A stretch of 64,000 nt of DNA. Origin: Neckera pumila (Eukaryota; Streptophyta; Bryopsida; Hypnales; Neckeraceae). The notes beneath the pieces were generated by a model, which was not told the DNA's origin, made no database searches, and saw only the letters and a list, made by a program, of their open reading frames with translations. The position numbers and the translations under genes are program-made. Location: positions 17,804,328 to 17,868,327 of the forward strand of contig OZ018413.1 of NCBI GenBank assembly GCA_963969595.1. Direction: 5' to 3'. Below are positions 46,732 to 58,479 of the stretch, piece by piece (position 1 is the first letter of the stretch; each line of letters begins with the position of its first letter).

Positions 46732-49320
46732 GAATATACTAACTAACTTATATAGACTGAATGCAATGGAATCCATTTTTATTCATCATGTTGTTCCTCT
46801 TTGTTGCAATTGTGGCCATTGTTAGTACTGATCATTTTTCAATTTCTATTGCTCATGATGACAAGGTTCCTTGTCCTTATATTGGAGAGTTTGTAGGGGT
46901 GGTACCCAGTCATACAAACACAATGCATAAAATATACTGAATATCCACAACAAAGAAACCTAGACCACTTCATGAACAAATTTTCATAGCGCCTAAGCGA
47001 CCACCAAACACATCGTCAATATTAATGTCTCAGGAAGCACAGCAAGTACAAGGTGCCTCATATGAGCAAGGCCAAGCTTTCTAGGAGAAAAACGCTCCTT
47101 GATTGCTTGACTTGCCCCCACAAGGTTGACCAACCCGGCCAAAATTTACTCAACAATCAAAATTAGGAAACAGAGCTTCTAGTGGGACAAGAATTTAACT
47201 TGATTTGGAGGTTTTAAGTAGGATAGAGGAAATATTAGTTAAATTACAATGAATACCTCACATTGAATACTCACAATGTTTTTTTGAGATGATGATGAAA
47301 GTGCAAGATTGAAACTGCATTTGAAGTGACGATTTGACTTATATTTTGGTGCCTTGTTTCAAAAAATGACCAAATCTCTAGATACTCATGTGTCACTTTT
47401 TTTTATTAGCAATATAATGATCTTTTGGTGGTTTGACCAATCTAAGGTAAACCATGGTCCTTTGTACCATAGTTCACTTGACTCTACTTGGTCACTATAT
47501 GCTAACTTAGTATTGTAAAGAAAAAAATTCCAATTTGGGTATTTCCGAGAAGTATGAATTTTTTGATCTTACTAAAACTAAGCTTAGCATTGAGAAACTG
47601 CAATCATGAAGTGAAGCTTTGTCTAACTGACGAACTCTTGGACATTGCAAGAAACAATTTGCAAGTTTGGGTGGTCTACAACACAAGTCAGATATACAAA
47701 CAGAGAAACTAAATATATCAAACATCTATTTTCAAGAAACAGTTTGCAAGTTTGGGTAGTCTACAAGACTAGTTTGATTTATGAAGAGAGAAACAAAATA
47801 TATTGAATTCCTATTTTTTATTTTAAAGAAAGCAGTTCTTGCAATGTGTTGGAATTGGCTGGATGACTTCTTCTGCACTCTGTTAGCATAATAGTCATGC
47901 AAGTAGTTCAGTTTGTGCGTTTCACAATCCTTGTAGTTCTGGTTCTTAATAAGGAATGTTGGAACACTAATAAATGTGCAAGATAGCTTAAATTTGAGGT
48001 TTCATAATTGTGCTAATTATGGTATAAGTTGAGCAAAAAATGTATTAAGAAGGATAATTAGACTTCTTCTACAACTCATCTTCCTCTTTGATTTACCTTG
48101 CATCCTTTCCATGAAATGTTACACAATCATCGGTTATTTATTTCATGATGAAGCACTTCTAAATTATAATTCCCTTCAATCCTCTTTTGAATGCCGACGT
48201 CCCACCAATAATCAAGCCTAAATGAATGTCTTTGTTTGGTCATTAGATGCCTTCTCTCATTACAAGCAAAGAAAATGTCCACTTTGATGCTCACAACTAA
48301 CTTTTCAAGTTGTTTCATTTTAAAAATAAAAAATCAAATGTTTTTGTGCTTGTGTATTAAAATCAAATGAGATTTCATTACAAGCACAAAAATGTCCACT
48401 TTGATGCTCACGACTAAATTTTCTAGTTGTCTCATTTTTTAGTTCTAAAACCAAATGTCTTTGTGCTTGTATACTAAAATCAAATGAGAATGCTATAGGG
48501 CCTACAAGCATTTTTAAAGAGCATTTTTATCATGAGATTTTTTAACCTACAAAAGCACCTCCAATGCAGTTAGGAACAAGCATGCCAACTACATAGGGCC
48601 ACTAAAAAAAACACTATGCAATTGGCATTGGTCTTTCTTTATTACCAGGCCCTCCATTTTCCATCCCCCCTTGACAATTTGGCAAAATATGAAGAGCCCG
48701 CAAGTTGCCTTACAATATGAAAAGTCATGAATGTTAGAACTATTCAAGCTTTGTTATTTGTGGCAATTGATTGGAACTCCCCATTACGCATGAAAGGTTT
48801 TTTTAAAATGTAGAATCATTTTATTTCCCTCTTTTTATAATGCAAAAAAACCCATTTGAGGTTTGGATTGCCAACTTTGCATTGGGTCAAGTTTTTTTCA
48901 AAAGTTGTCGGGACGGAACTCAATGAGGTCTGCCTACCTCCACTTCAAACAAAATCTGGATACTGTGCATGTTCCCCGTCTCCACATTGGAGATGCTCCA
49001 AAGGACCAAATGACTGATCGCGCACTTTTCATTTTGGAGAAGGAGCAAGCTATTTCTTCAATACTCATGTGAAACTTGGGTGGTACTTGGTGATATCTAT
49101 ATCAAAACTAGGTGATACCTGGGTAAAATTTGACTATTAATCTTATAATATAACAGTAATCTGACTCTTTGACCTCCCAAAAATGAAAATTTCCTACACG
49201 AAAAATAGCCAACATCTTTTGGCGGCGAAAAATCGTGCATAAAAAAACACTTCACCCTGACTGACACAGCCAGGACGACGAGCCAGAAGCAGGCCCAAAT
49301 CATCATAATGAGCCGCAATA
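46732..49320. other. Spacer with short tandem duplications
   Basis: No supported gene. Two local duplications: GAAACAATTTGCAAGTTTGG recurs 85 bp on (47651 and 47736), and AATGTCCACTTTGATGCTCA recurs 117 bp on (48274 and 48391). Otherwise AT-rich. Confidence 0.6.
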
Positions 49321-49334
49321 CCCCTCTTGCCTTT

Positions 49335-49455
49335 GTGGAGGACGGAGTTTCAAGCTGCATTCGTGGAGGACGGAGTTTCGAGCTGCATTTGTGGAGGACG
49401 GAGTAGTTTCAAGCTGCATTCGTGGAGGACGGAGTTTCAAGCTGCATTCGTGGTC
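49335..49455. repeat. About 27-bp minisatellite upstream of the F-box gene
   Basis: Four to five units of GTGGAGGACGGAGTTTC joined by AAGCTGCATTC or close variants; one unit carries a three-base insertion (GAGTAGTTTC). Higher in GC than its surroundings, about 0.85 kb before the F-box ATG. Confidence 0.9.
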
Positions 49456-50298
49456 ATTGCAAGCCATTTGTTCCTTTGTTTGCTTGCTTGTTCGTTCGTC
49501 TGTTTGATTTTTCGGTGTACGCGCCGCACTCGGTCCGTCGTCCAAACGATTTGAAGTCGCTCGATGATCATGGTAAGAACACTTCGCCACTCCGCCTGCG
49601 CGCATGCATGTCACTACTTTCACCAACGCTGCCTCCATGCAGCAGCATTTCTCTTTTCTTGTTTCTAGTTTTTTGCTCTGGTAGCTCCATGACGTTCGAT
49701 CTTTGACAATGCATGTCAATTCTGGCCAATTTAGGATGAAGCTTTTGTTCGTTTGGTTAATTGCTTCTACCGAAATGCACGAAACTTTGTCTTCAAATTT
49801 GGCTATATAATCAAATGAGTGCTCTTCAATTGTCTTTCGGACTTGTTGCTCGATCGGCCCTAGCTGGAGTTTGTCAACAGTGGGATCGGAGGAAATACGA
49901 ATCCATGCTAGTGCAATTCTTTTCCTTAGCCTACTGTGTTAAAAGTGCTTTGATATATTGGCTCACGTGCTTCAGCAATTCCGTGTCCACATGATTGTAC
50001 GTGCTCACTACGCCTTATTCTTCAGTTGCACCAAAGTGAGTTGCCGAGATGACGGACAGAACGAGGAACCGAAAGGGGAACCTCGGGGTCTGAATGGAAA
50101 AGCGAGAATATGGAAGCTCATTTTAGGGTTTCAGTAGTCCTTACCACGAGCACCTTGATTCTTGACTTGGGAGAGGGTGCCCCTTCCAAGGTCAAGAACA
50201 GAGAGCGAGACCAAGCTCGGCTGTACCGTGCGGCGGGGGTTACCTTGCAAAGATATTTCTCACCTGTTTTTGGTTGTGACTGACAGTTTTGAACGAGC
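49456..50298 (+). promoter_or_regulatory. Upstream region of the F-box gene
   Basis: About 840 bp with no coding sequence I support. It should contain the promoter and 5' UTR of the F-box gene. No TATA box or start site can be picked out with confidence. Confidence 0.35.
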
Positions 50299-51471
50299 AT
50301 GGAGGAGTCGAGAGAGATGGCCACGATGGCCATGTCCCGCAAGGTTGTTTCATGTGCCGTCATGAATCCTGTTCTTTGGGGAAGTCTTCCGAGGGAGTTG
50401 CTGGTGCTTGTCCTGGCACGTTTGCCAGTGCCTGAAATCACCCGCCTGCGGTGCCAGCTTTCCAAGGAATGGACCATGAACATGAAGTTCAACCAATCAT
50501 GTGACGAAGCGAACCCCAACATGGCAGCACTTCTTTCGAATGCACGTGAACCCAATGAGTTCTCAGTAAGAATCTTCGATTTCAGCAAATACATATGGCT
50601 ATATGAGTATCGCTTCCGCTTGACAAATCGGGGGAATCCACCTAGTCGGTTTGATTCTGTTCGGACGGAGAGTTTTTGGATGCCGTTGGCAAGCGATGGC
50701 GGTTTGGTCTGTTTCGTCTCTACTTGGTTGTGCACGAAGACGAATCCCTTGTGCATTGTGGTGATCAATCCGTTGACACGAGTTCAGCATGAGCTCCCTC
50801 CTATGCAACATGTATGCTTTTTTCCGCCGACACTGGTGCACATGAAAGTAGACTCCGACACCAAAGGATATAAGGTGGTTGCTGTAGGCCTGATCCTAAG
50901 GACCGGCCGCTGGTACACAGAGACATACGACTCTATTTCGAGGGAATGGAGCAGAGCAGTGCCATCTTGGGGTCACATTTTGGGTTTTACGCGTGAATGG
51001 AGGATTCGTGATGGCTATTGTTTCGACTTGTTTGATTCTTGGTCATGTGCTTTTGACCTTGAAGAAGGGCAGCTGGAGTCTTTGGATTGTGATTTCTTTG
51101 AGTGCGAAGGAGCGGTTGTGATGCGATACAGGCTTGCGGGTGATCGTATGTTTGTGTTGCACAAAAAATTGAATCAATACGACACTGGGTCAGAATTTTA
51201 TTTCATCACAGAGTTTCAGTCTCAAAATAGTGGTAAGGTTTGGGTGTCAGTTGGGACACACGGCCAATGCTTTCCTGAAGAGGGGGATGATTTAGTCGAT
51301 CTTCATGCATGTGAAGATGTTTTGATGTTTCGTAACCGTATTCACAGCGCAAACCAGATTTGTAGCATTCTGAACTTTTCGACCAGTGAGTGGCACAACC
51401 TCCCAGAAAATTCGCTGGAGGAAGGAGACATTTCTTTGATGTGTCGAGTTTCTTGGAACGCTATTCCATAA
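50299..51471 (+). CDS. F-box protein, single exon, 390 aa
   Basis: Likely substrate receptor of an SCF-type ubiquitin ligase: the F-box binds SKP1/ASK and the C-terminal part would bind the target. The F-box lies at about residues 25-62 (LWGSLPRELLVLVLARLPVP, then EITRLRCQLSKEWTMNM). It keeps the LP, LL and LxRLP pattern, with CQLSKEW in place of the usual CxxVCKxW. The remainder resembles the F-box-associated or kelch-like beta domain of plant FBX proteins: WMPLASDGGLVCF, CIVVINPLTRVQHELPPM, YKVVAVGLILRTGRWYTETY, SCAFDLEEGQLESL, VWVSVGTHGQCF, LNFSTSEWHNLP. The frame is open from ATG 50299 to TAA 51469-51471. A second Met at residue 8 could also start it. Target and pathway are unknown. The intron-free structure is common in this family. 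Confidence 0.88.
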   Translation: MEESREMATMAMSRKVVSCAVMNPVLWGSLPRELLVLVLARLPVPEITRLRCQLSKEWTMNMKFNQSCDEANPNMAALLSNAREPNEFSVRIFDFSKYIWLYEYRFRLTNRGNPPSRFDSVRTESFWMPLASDGGLVCFVSTWLCTKTNPLCIVVINPLTRVQHELPPMQHVCFFPPTLVHMKVDSDTKGYKVVAVGLILRTGRWYTETYDSISREWSRAVPSWGHILGFTREWRIRDGYCFDLFDSWSCAFDLEEGQLESLDCDFFECEGAVVMRYRLAGDRMFVLHKKLNQYDTGSEFYFITEFQSQNSGKVWVSVGTHGQCFPEEGDDLVDLHACEDVLMFRNRIHSANQICSILNFSTSEWHNLPENSLEEGDISLMCRVSWNAIP

Positions 51472-52250
51472 GGAATCATGTAAGGTTACGCAGAGGGTAG
51501 TGACGAAATTGAGAAACTGGAAGAGAAAGGCTTGTGACGGAGTTTTTATTGCGAGTGCGGGCTGGGAGTAACTGCGAGAGGACTGAGCGTTTGATCGAGG
51601 AATGGGGGTGCTGTTGAGGATAATTGTCGAGAGATTTCAATTGTGCCGGGAGATCCGTATTCTGTGAGAACGGATATTGATTGAGACTGTGTGTATGCCA
51701 GCGAATTCTTGCGGCGATTCAGGAGGTATCAGTTCTTGTGAAAATTGTGGTGGTTTCGGAGACTGTGAAAGCTTTTGTGAAATTGCAAATTCTGAACCTG
51801 CTGCGAGCGATTGTCCCGAGAGCTTGGAATTGTGCTTGTTTGGTTGAGGACTGAGTAAGCAGAGATATTGTGAGATTGTTGAGCGCCTTGGCATCGGAGA
51901 GGGGTCGGAGAGAGACTGATCAGAAGTGAAGAGATCGAGACTGATCCGAGAGTTTGAGTAGGAGTGATATCTGTGAATTTTGAGGGTAGTCACTGAGCGT
52001 GAGAGATTGAGCGCTATAATGGTGATCTTCGTCGTTTGAGATGGAGACAAATTGGGAGGCGTGGATGTTATGAATTGCATTCATTGTGTGCATTCTAACC
52101 GGTATGAGGAATTTTCTTTGTTGTGAACCTTACCTGAGCTGCTGCACAGATATTATTTTGCAACAGCACGAGGAATTAGGATTTTGATATTTGTTAATTC
52201 TTTTGAGTTTATTCTAGCCATAGTGATGAGAGATCAATTGAATATAAGTA
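51472..52250. other. 3' flank of the F-box gene
   Basis: Moderate GC sequence that fades into AT-rich spacer. The 147-codon minus-strand frame at 51637-52080 is Ser/Pro-rich with no family features and is not called. Confidence 0.5.
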
Positions 52251-52779
52251 CACTAAAATTGGTAAATAGAGTTGGGTGATAATTAGTGTTGTTCCTTGTT
52301 TTTTACCCCCAACACTATTTCCCAACTTTATGTGTAAATAATGTTGGGGCACTTTACTCCTACCGTTCCCAAACTCTGGCCCTTTCCAAATTTGGGGCAT
52401 CCAAACTCTGGCCCAATACTTAACTCCCGTCGTTCCCACATATATTGTACCCTACTGGTCAGTGCTTGTAGCTTCATATTTGGGTCTCATCACAAGTATC
52501 ACAGTCTCATTACAAGCATCCCAATCTCATTACAAGCATCACAGTCTCATCACATTGCATCGACTGTCAGCCCATAAAATTTACAGATTGAGACATCAAA
52601 TTGAACTTCAGGCCATAAAGGTTGCTGGTAGGAAGTTGGAACCCCAAATGACAAAATTTTACTATAGAGCTAAAATAGTGTTAGAATGGGTAAATGATGT
52701 TCTAACACTAACCTTGCAAATCACAATTAGTGTTAGATGGAACAATTAGTATAGCCAGCACTATTTACCAATTTTAGTG
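52251..52779. mobile_element. 529-bp inverted-repeat element, CACTA...TAGTG ends flanked by TA
   Basis: Left terminus CACTAAAATTGGTAAATAG, right terminus CTATTTACCAATTTTAGTG: a perfect 19-bp inverted repeat, with TA immediately outside on both sides. Within it, TCTCATTACAAGCATC-type units repeat three to four times at 52485-52560. TA flanks point to the Tc1/mariner type. The terminal CACTA would fit CACTA elements, but their 3-bp duplication is not seen (GTA versus TAG). No coding capacity. Confidence 0.75.
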
Positions 52780-53150
52780 TAGTGATGAAGTTTAGAGGCT
52801 GCATGCAAAGCTTTGATTGGAAGAATGAAGGTTTGGTGCAGCAGTGATTGACTGGGTAAGTTTTGCAGAAACTGGTATGTGTTGATTCAAAATTTGCCTT
52901 CTTTTCAAATTATTTGATTCATTTGATCAGGAGGAGACGATCCACTGTTGTTTCTTTTCTTTGCCTAATGCAAAGCGCACCGTAATGGAGCTAGGTTTAG
53001 ATAATATTCAAGAGTTTGAAATTTGTCATGCTACGGTGAAGTGACTTTAGGCTGATTTTTCGGTGACTACTTAATTAGCAGCTGTTTAGCTTGAGAAGCT
53101 ATGCTGTTGTTTGTTCTTGAATATGGAGTAATTGGAGCCTACAATTTTAC

Positions 53151-54081
53151 TTAACCCCTAAAGGACCAACATGCGTTTTTTAGCAACATAGAAATTTTGG
53201 GCATGTACATGTGACTGGAGATTTGCATATTTTGGGCTGAAATTTTTATAGAAGGTGGGGACGAGGAATATCTTTCATATGCACCTACTTTCATGACATT
53301 TGGAAATACAAGTCAAAAGTTCTGGCCTAGTATGTTACTTTTTTTTGTAACCGGCCAGTTCGGAGCGGATAAAAAAATTCACTTTTTTCAAAAATAATAA
53401 TTTGAAATTGGTTGATTAGATTCATATATACGTGGAAAGCTTTGAATCATTCCATTTTGATCAATGAGTCAAACGTTACAAGGCTTTTTAGTTTGCGGGT
53501 AGTTATGGATTGTCTACTCTAAAATAAACTTTGAAGTCGATTATTTCACTCAATTTTTAATATTTTTCAAAAAAAAAAAATTGCATGATGTAAATTGTTT
53601 ACTACAACATTGCATCCATTGGGATTGGCATTTTTCAATTCCATAATTAACTTCTAAACAATTTAGTGTTTTGAACCATTATCTACTCCTTTCTACTTAC
53701 TATTTTTTTCCTATATGTTGTACAATTCCAAATAATCTGAAAACTTTTAAGCATGTAGCTAACTTGCTCTAAAGAATGAATCCAAAGAAGCACAACCATT
53801 TTAGAATTTTTTTCATAACAATCTAACCTTGTGAAGTGCAGCTGCCCGGTTTTTGCAGGGCCAAAAAAAGGATTTTTGCCACTTCAAATGCTAATATCTT
53901 CCAATTTACACGATGGAAATTTCTGAAATTTTTTCCACACATTCCCAAACTAGAGTACTATAAGATCCTACGGTTACATGTGTCCAAAAATGATATTTTT
54001 CAAAAATATGGTACTAGTGCTAGAAAAGGCAGTTTTGGAGCATTTTTGGTAAGAACATAGTCAAGGAATTCTAGGGGTTAA
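53151..54081 (-). mobile_element. Non-autonomous piggyBac-like element, copy D (931 bp)
   Basis: Bounded by TTAACCCCTAAAGGACCAAC at 53151 and TTCTAGGGGTTAA ending at 54081. The order of interior blocks matches copy C (GGGCATGTACATGTGACTGG, TCATTCCATTTTGATC, AAGATCCTACGGTTA, AAGGCAGTTTTGGAGCATTT), so it lies in the same inverted orientation. TTAA is intact on both sides. Confidence 0.82.
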
Positions 54082-57000
54082 AATGTTCTCAGTATTTTAG
54101 GACAATCTATTTTTTTACTTGTGAGTGTGATTCTTCTTTCGTTAAGCACTTTGATGCTGACTCCCTTTAGGATTTATCTGAAATTACAAAGCATAATATA
54201 TTTCTTACACTCCCTGGCACTCGTTATAGTGTGAAGGCTTCCCACTATACAGAATCCTACATGTCTGCGTAAGCAACAACTTGAAATCACAGAATGTTTT
54301 GAGGCTACACAATCTGAAATTTGCTCGGTGCTTATGACGTGGGAGTTGCCTGAGCTCCCATTTTGATTTTTCAGAAGCAAAAGCGGAATCAAAGAAGGTT
54401 GTTGGTAACAACACCTGGAGATATTTGGAAACCTTGAATGCCTGATTTTTATTGATTGAATCCAATGTATACAGATCAGAATTCTTCATTGGAAAGTTGC
54501 ACGGTTGTAGGGATTTTGCTCCGTAATAGTATTGGTGTCGAACAGTAACCAAATTATGAAGCTTGGGAATAAGAGTGCTAGTGTACTATAAAGCCCAAAA
54601 TCAGATACATTTGATTTGAAACTCTATATATTACATGAAAAGTAACATCAATCACATAACAATAGAGTATTTAAGTCTTTCTTATTTAAAAGAATTTTTA
54701 AACTAGTAGTCTTGGGTTTTGTCAGACAAAATGAAACGTAGACTACAATTAATCATATTTCACATTGATTTTGTCTTTGCTCTATGCTTGGTCCAATCAA
54801 ATGGCATCATATTTAATTACAAATCATGCTCAATGCTTGTTGAAAAAGAGGTAAGTCTTATACTGGAAAATGTATGGAAACATTTAGGTTCAGAGCATGG
54901 GTTGGCATATCCAAATCAAGTTCCATACCATACCTCATGAAAATGATGTCTACTACACTTTATTTGAGTTTAGCTTAATGCAAGTCCAATAACAATTAGG
55001 GTTGGATCAATAAATTTCCATGGAGTTTTGTAAAGCATTGGATAGGTTCATACAAAGTCATCTTTTAATTTATGAAAGCAAAATTTTCTTACCAAAGGTT
55101 TTCACTTATCAACTTTGCAAAAATACAATTTTTTTTTTGTTCTGATGAAATGTCCAAAATCAAAAGTTATAGGTCTTGAAAGTTTGATTGCAGCTTGACA
55201 GTGTGCTAAGAAAGAGGGCAAGGAGTTGGGAAAGCAATTAAGAAAGTTGTGTATTTTTTTTTGTTAACTTTGAATAGTATAATTTGCAATCTGGATGAAT
55301 GCAAGAAACACTTGTACTATTTGTTGCGTTTTCACTATTTGATGCTTTTTTTTTCTGGAGTACTTTAAGCATAGAAAAATAATTTTTAATTTTTTTTTAA
55401 AATGTGGCTAATGTATATACCTTTAAGATGAAGAAACCATGGGAAGGAGAAGCATAGAAATTTTTTCTAAGTGGGAGAACTAGAAAGTGCCAAATTTCAA
55501 GAAAATAGACACTTTGATGCTTTAATTAGTTAAAAATAGTAAAATAAATTAAATAAATTAAATAAAAATTGGCCGTTTGTAAGAAATCTATGGAGATGGT
55601 TATTCACCAAAAGAACCACCAAAATAATATTTTATATATTCTAAAATGTAAGAAGAAAGAAGCTCTATTTGTAGACTTCCACACAATACAAAATTAAGTA
55701 ATTTTAGGATTCCTTCTTTGAATAGCTACAACTCTACAAGAAGACCATTTTCTGCAAATTTCAGCTCCAAATTCAAATTTTTGGGTACTAAATAGTACTT
55801 AAAACCTCCAAATTGGAATTTGTGACATAAAATCGGGGTCTATTTTTATTTAGTAAAATATTTTTGAAAATTGCCAAAAAAATTAGGCAAGTTGTATAGT
55901 GGTTATGAGCACCTTCCCTATAAATCTTAAGTCATTTGGATTCAATACGCAAAAAATATGCCTAAAAACAAATCAGTATGCAAGGTGTGACAAAAAATAG
56001 TACAAGTATTTCTTGCATTCATCCATCTATGAAGCCAAATGGGCAAAAAATTTCTTTACAATCTTACATTAGTATGGAAAAGTAATATGTGTTTTGTAGA
56101 TGAAGAAAATCCTTTTTTTTCCCACTTTCACTCAATGGACTAAAAATGACAATTTTAGATCAAGTTTTTGATCCATTAGCTCAAATTCTAATGCAAATTC
56201 AAGAATTTTTTTGTTTTGATTTCTTAATTGATTAAGAGAAGGACAATTGTGTTCAATATTGGGATTTGATTCCTCCAAAAGATGAGTTCTCCAAATGCAA
56301 TTGAAATTTCACTCACAAAGTTGATTTTTTAATGGACTCCTCTCAATGCAAGTTGATTTTGTGTCTGTTACATACCTACATTATCTTTTGAAATTTGGAA
56401 AGCAAATAACTAACACAATTGCCAACCCAATGGTCCAAACTACCAAAGTAAAATAATTCCTCTTCCTCTACGAAGTTGAGTCAAACTATGCTTATTCTAT
56501 TGAGCATGAGTTAGAACTTCTTTTCTTATAATATTGCAATCTTTTTGGTAAAATGGGTTAAATTTTTTCCTATAGCTTTGTCTAGTAGTCTAACACAAAT
56601 TTATACAACTGAAAGTATGAATATGCTCTTAAATTTCAATTATGCTCAATGCTATAGAAAGAGGAAATTTTAGATAGATTTTTTTTTAAAAGCAATTAAG
56701 CTTAGAGAAAAAAATTAAAAACGTACTATGCTATTTAACATTTTATAATAATGATAGGTAAAATACTACCCTAAGACCAGCACTAAAACTTACTAGCCTC
56801 AAATACACAAGATTTTGGAAAAAAATCGCATCACAAATTTATTTAAAAAGATTGTGGAGTAGATTTAGAGAAGCTGTAAATTGATTGGAGTTATGCATGT
56901 TATGCTTTCTAATCTCATCTTTTTTGGTGACCATTTTTTTAAAATTTGACATGTCAAAAGATGATAAAATGATTTTAAATTACTTTCATAGTTTTAACAC

Positions 57001-57895
57001 CCTCATGATTAAACATTACAATCTTTCAATCTATAAGTGATATTTTGGTGTTTTCTTTTCTTATGTGATCACTAGCATGTCTAGTTTGAATTTGAATAGT
57101 TACAAATAATTTATTTTTTATACAGCTTGTCAAAATCTTGGTTTTTGGTTAAATTTAGAGCAAATTCCTAAAAGCTCAAAAAAGGCCTTCAATTGGACAT
57201 TAAGAGGTTAATTACGCACTAGCAATTAGGCTTTCCAAATAATGCATTCATTTGGTCAAATGCACAATGCACAAATGTTAAAGTGAAATAATTATATATA
57301 ATATGCATATTGATGAAGTGATAGAACCATATCCAAATTGCATGATGAATTGATTAAATTTGAAGATTTGGCCAAAGATTTTACACTGAACCAAACATAT
57401 TTGACAAGACTGAAATAATATTTGTTCGTTTATAGCATATGGTTGATGGATTGGATAATGTGTGATGGGAGTTGTAAAGTTAATAAACATCAAAGGAAAT
57501 TTGACCAACAATTACCTTATAAAGGTCCATTTTGAAAGAAACTTCCTTACCTCTAAAGTGACCTTGGTTACAAAACGATAGACTAATTGGTCTTCTTAAT
57601 AAAAAGAATCCTTTATATAAGGATCCCAAGGGTTTGTTAATAAAGCAAAATTTAATATATAGGCATAAATTTGATTCAATTCACATTTAATATCATTTAC
57701 AATGCAAGTCACGCATTTGAAATATTGCAAATTGATTAGACTTGCATTGAAAAAAAGAGGGTAAAAGAACAATGATAAAATGTTTTAATTAGGGATAGAT
57801 GATGAAAATTTTATAAGCATATGTGCAACTAATTACATGAAAAAGAAACATAAGAAAAAAAATTAGTGAAAATCCTCAATACCTTAAATGAGGCT
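54082..57895. other. Gene-poor AT-rich spacer with one dispersed repeat
   Basis: No gene supported. 55350-56060 is the partner of the repeat at 38010-38720. The 115-codon minus-strand frame at 54205-54552 shows no recognisable motif. Confidence 0.6.
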
Positions 57896-57900
57896 GTTTG

Positions 57901-58057
57901 TATGTATGTATGTATGTATGTATGTATGTTTGTTTGTTTGTTTGTTTGTTTGTTTGTTTGTTTGTTTGTTTGTTTGTTTGTTTGTTTGTTTGTTTGTTTG
58001 TTTGTTTGTTTGTTTGTTTGTTTGTTTGTTTGTTTTGTTTTGTTTTGTTTTGTTTGT
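57901..58057. repeat. (TATG)n then (TTTG)n microsatellite
   Basis: About seven TATG units run straight into more than 25 TTTG units and then TTTTG units. Overlapping Lys/Gln/Thr-Asn or Phe/Val/Cys-Leu frames on both strands are artefacts. It abuts the TTTG-rich lead of the GC-cored repeat and may have expanded from it. Confidence 0.97.
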
Positions 58058-58059
58058 AG

Positions 58060-58362
58060 CATAGACAACTTCCTGACCATGCGTCCCCCGGCCGCGTGCT
58101 TGGTACCATCGGAAAGCTCTCGCCGAGGAGGGGTGCACCGGCTTAGTTTCGTGGCGTTTGGAGCGGTGGTGCAAAAGTTATTGAATTTCAAAGTATTTCT
58201 TGATTAAAAAATTAGAAAATTACTTTTATTTTGATTTTGGTGGCGTTCTTGGTACTGGGAGTGGAACTGGGAGTAGAACTGGGAGTAGAATCGGAAGTAG
58301 AACCAGGAGTGGAACCGGGAGTAGATGAAAATTGGGCCAACGGCACAGGGCCACACTAGTTT
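58060..58362 (+). repeat. Second locus of the GC-cored repeat, with an internal 12-bp minisatellite
   Basis: Same core as the 24-25 kb array (GCGTGCTTGGTACCATCGG, GGGGTGCACC, TTGAATTTCAAAG) and the same ending (GGCACAGGGCCACACTAG). Between 58252 and 58324 six 12-bp units of the type GGAACTGGGAGT are inserted. This is the cleanest single unit of the family in the window. Confidence 0.78.
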
Positions 58363-58479
58363 GAATGAAAGAAGTGGGGTGCACCAAGACACAATGACAT
58401 GCTAGTTTTTTCAATACTTCCCAAATGGTTAGACTTCATCTTTCTAACATTTTACCTCAACATGTGTAGATCTTATAAC

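Noticed and set aside
51637..52080. 147-codon minus-strand Ser/Pro-rich frame
   Set aside because: It lies in the 3' flank of the F-box gene, antisense, and is low complexity.
54205..54552. 115-codon minus-strand frame
   Set aside because: No recognisable domain; composition fits spacer.
57829..58207. Frames encoding long Lys-Gln-Thr-Asn or Phe-Val-Cys-Leu repeats
   Set aside because: They translate the TTTG microsatellite on either strand and have no independent support.
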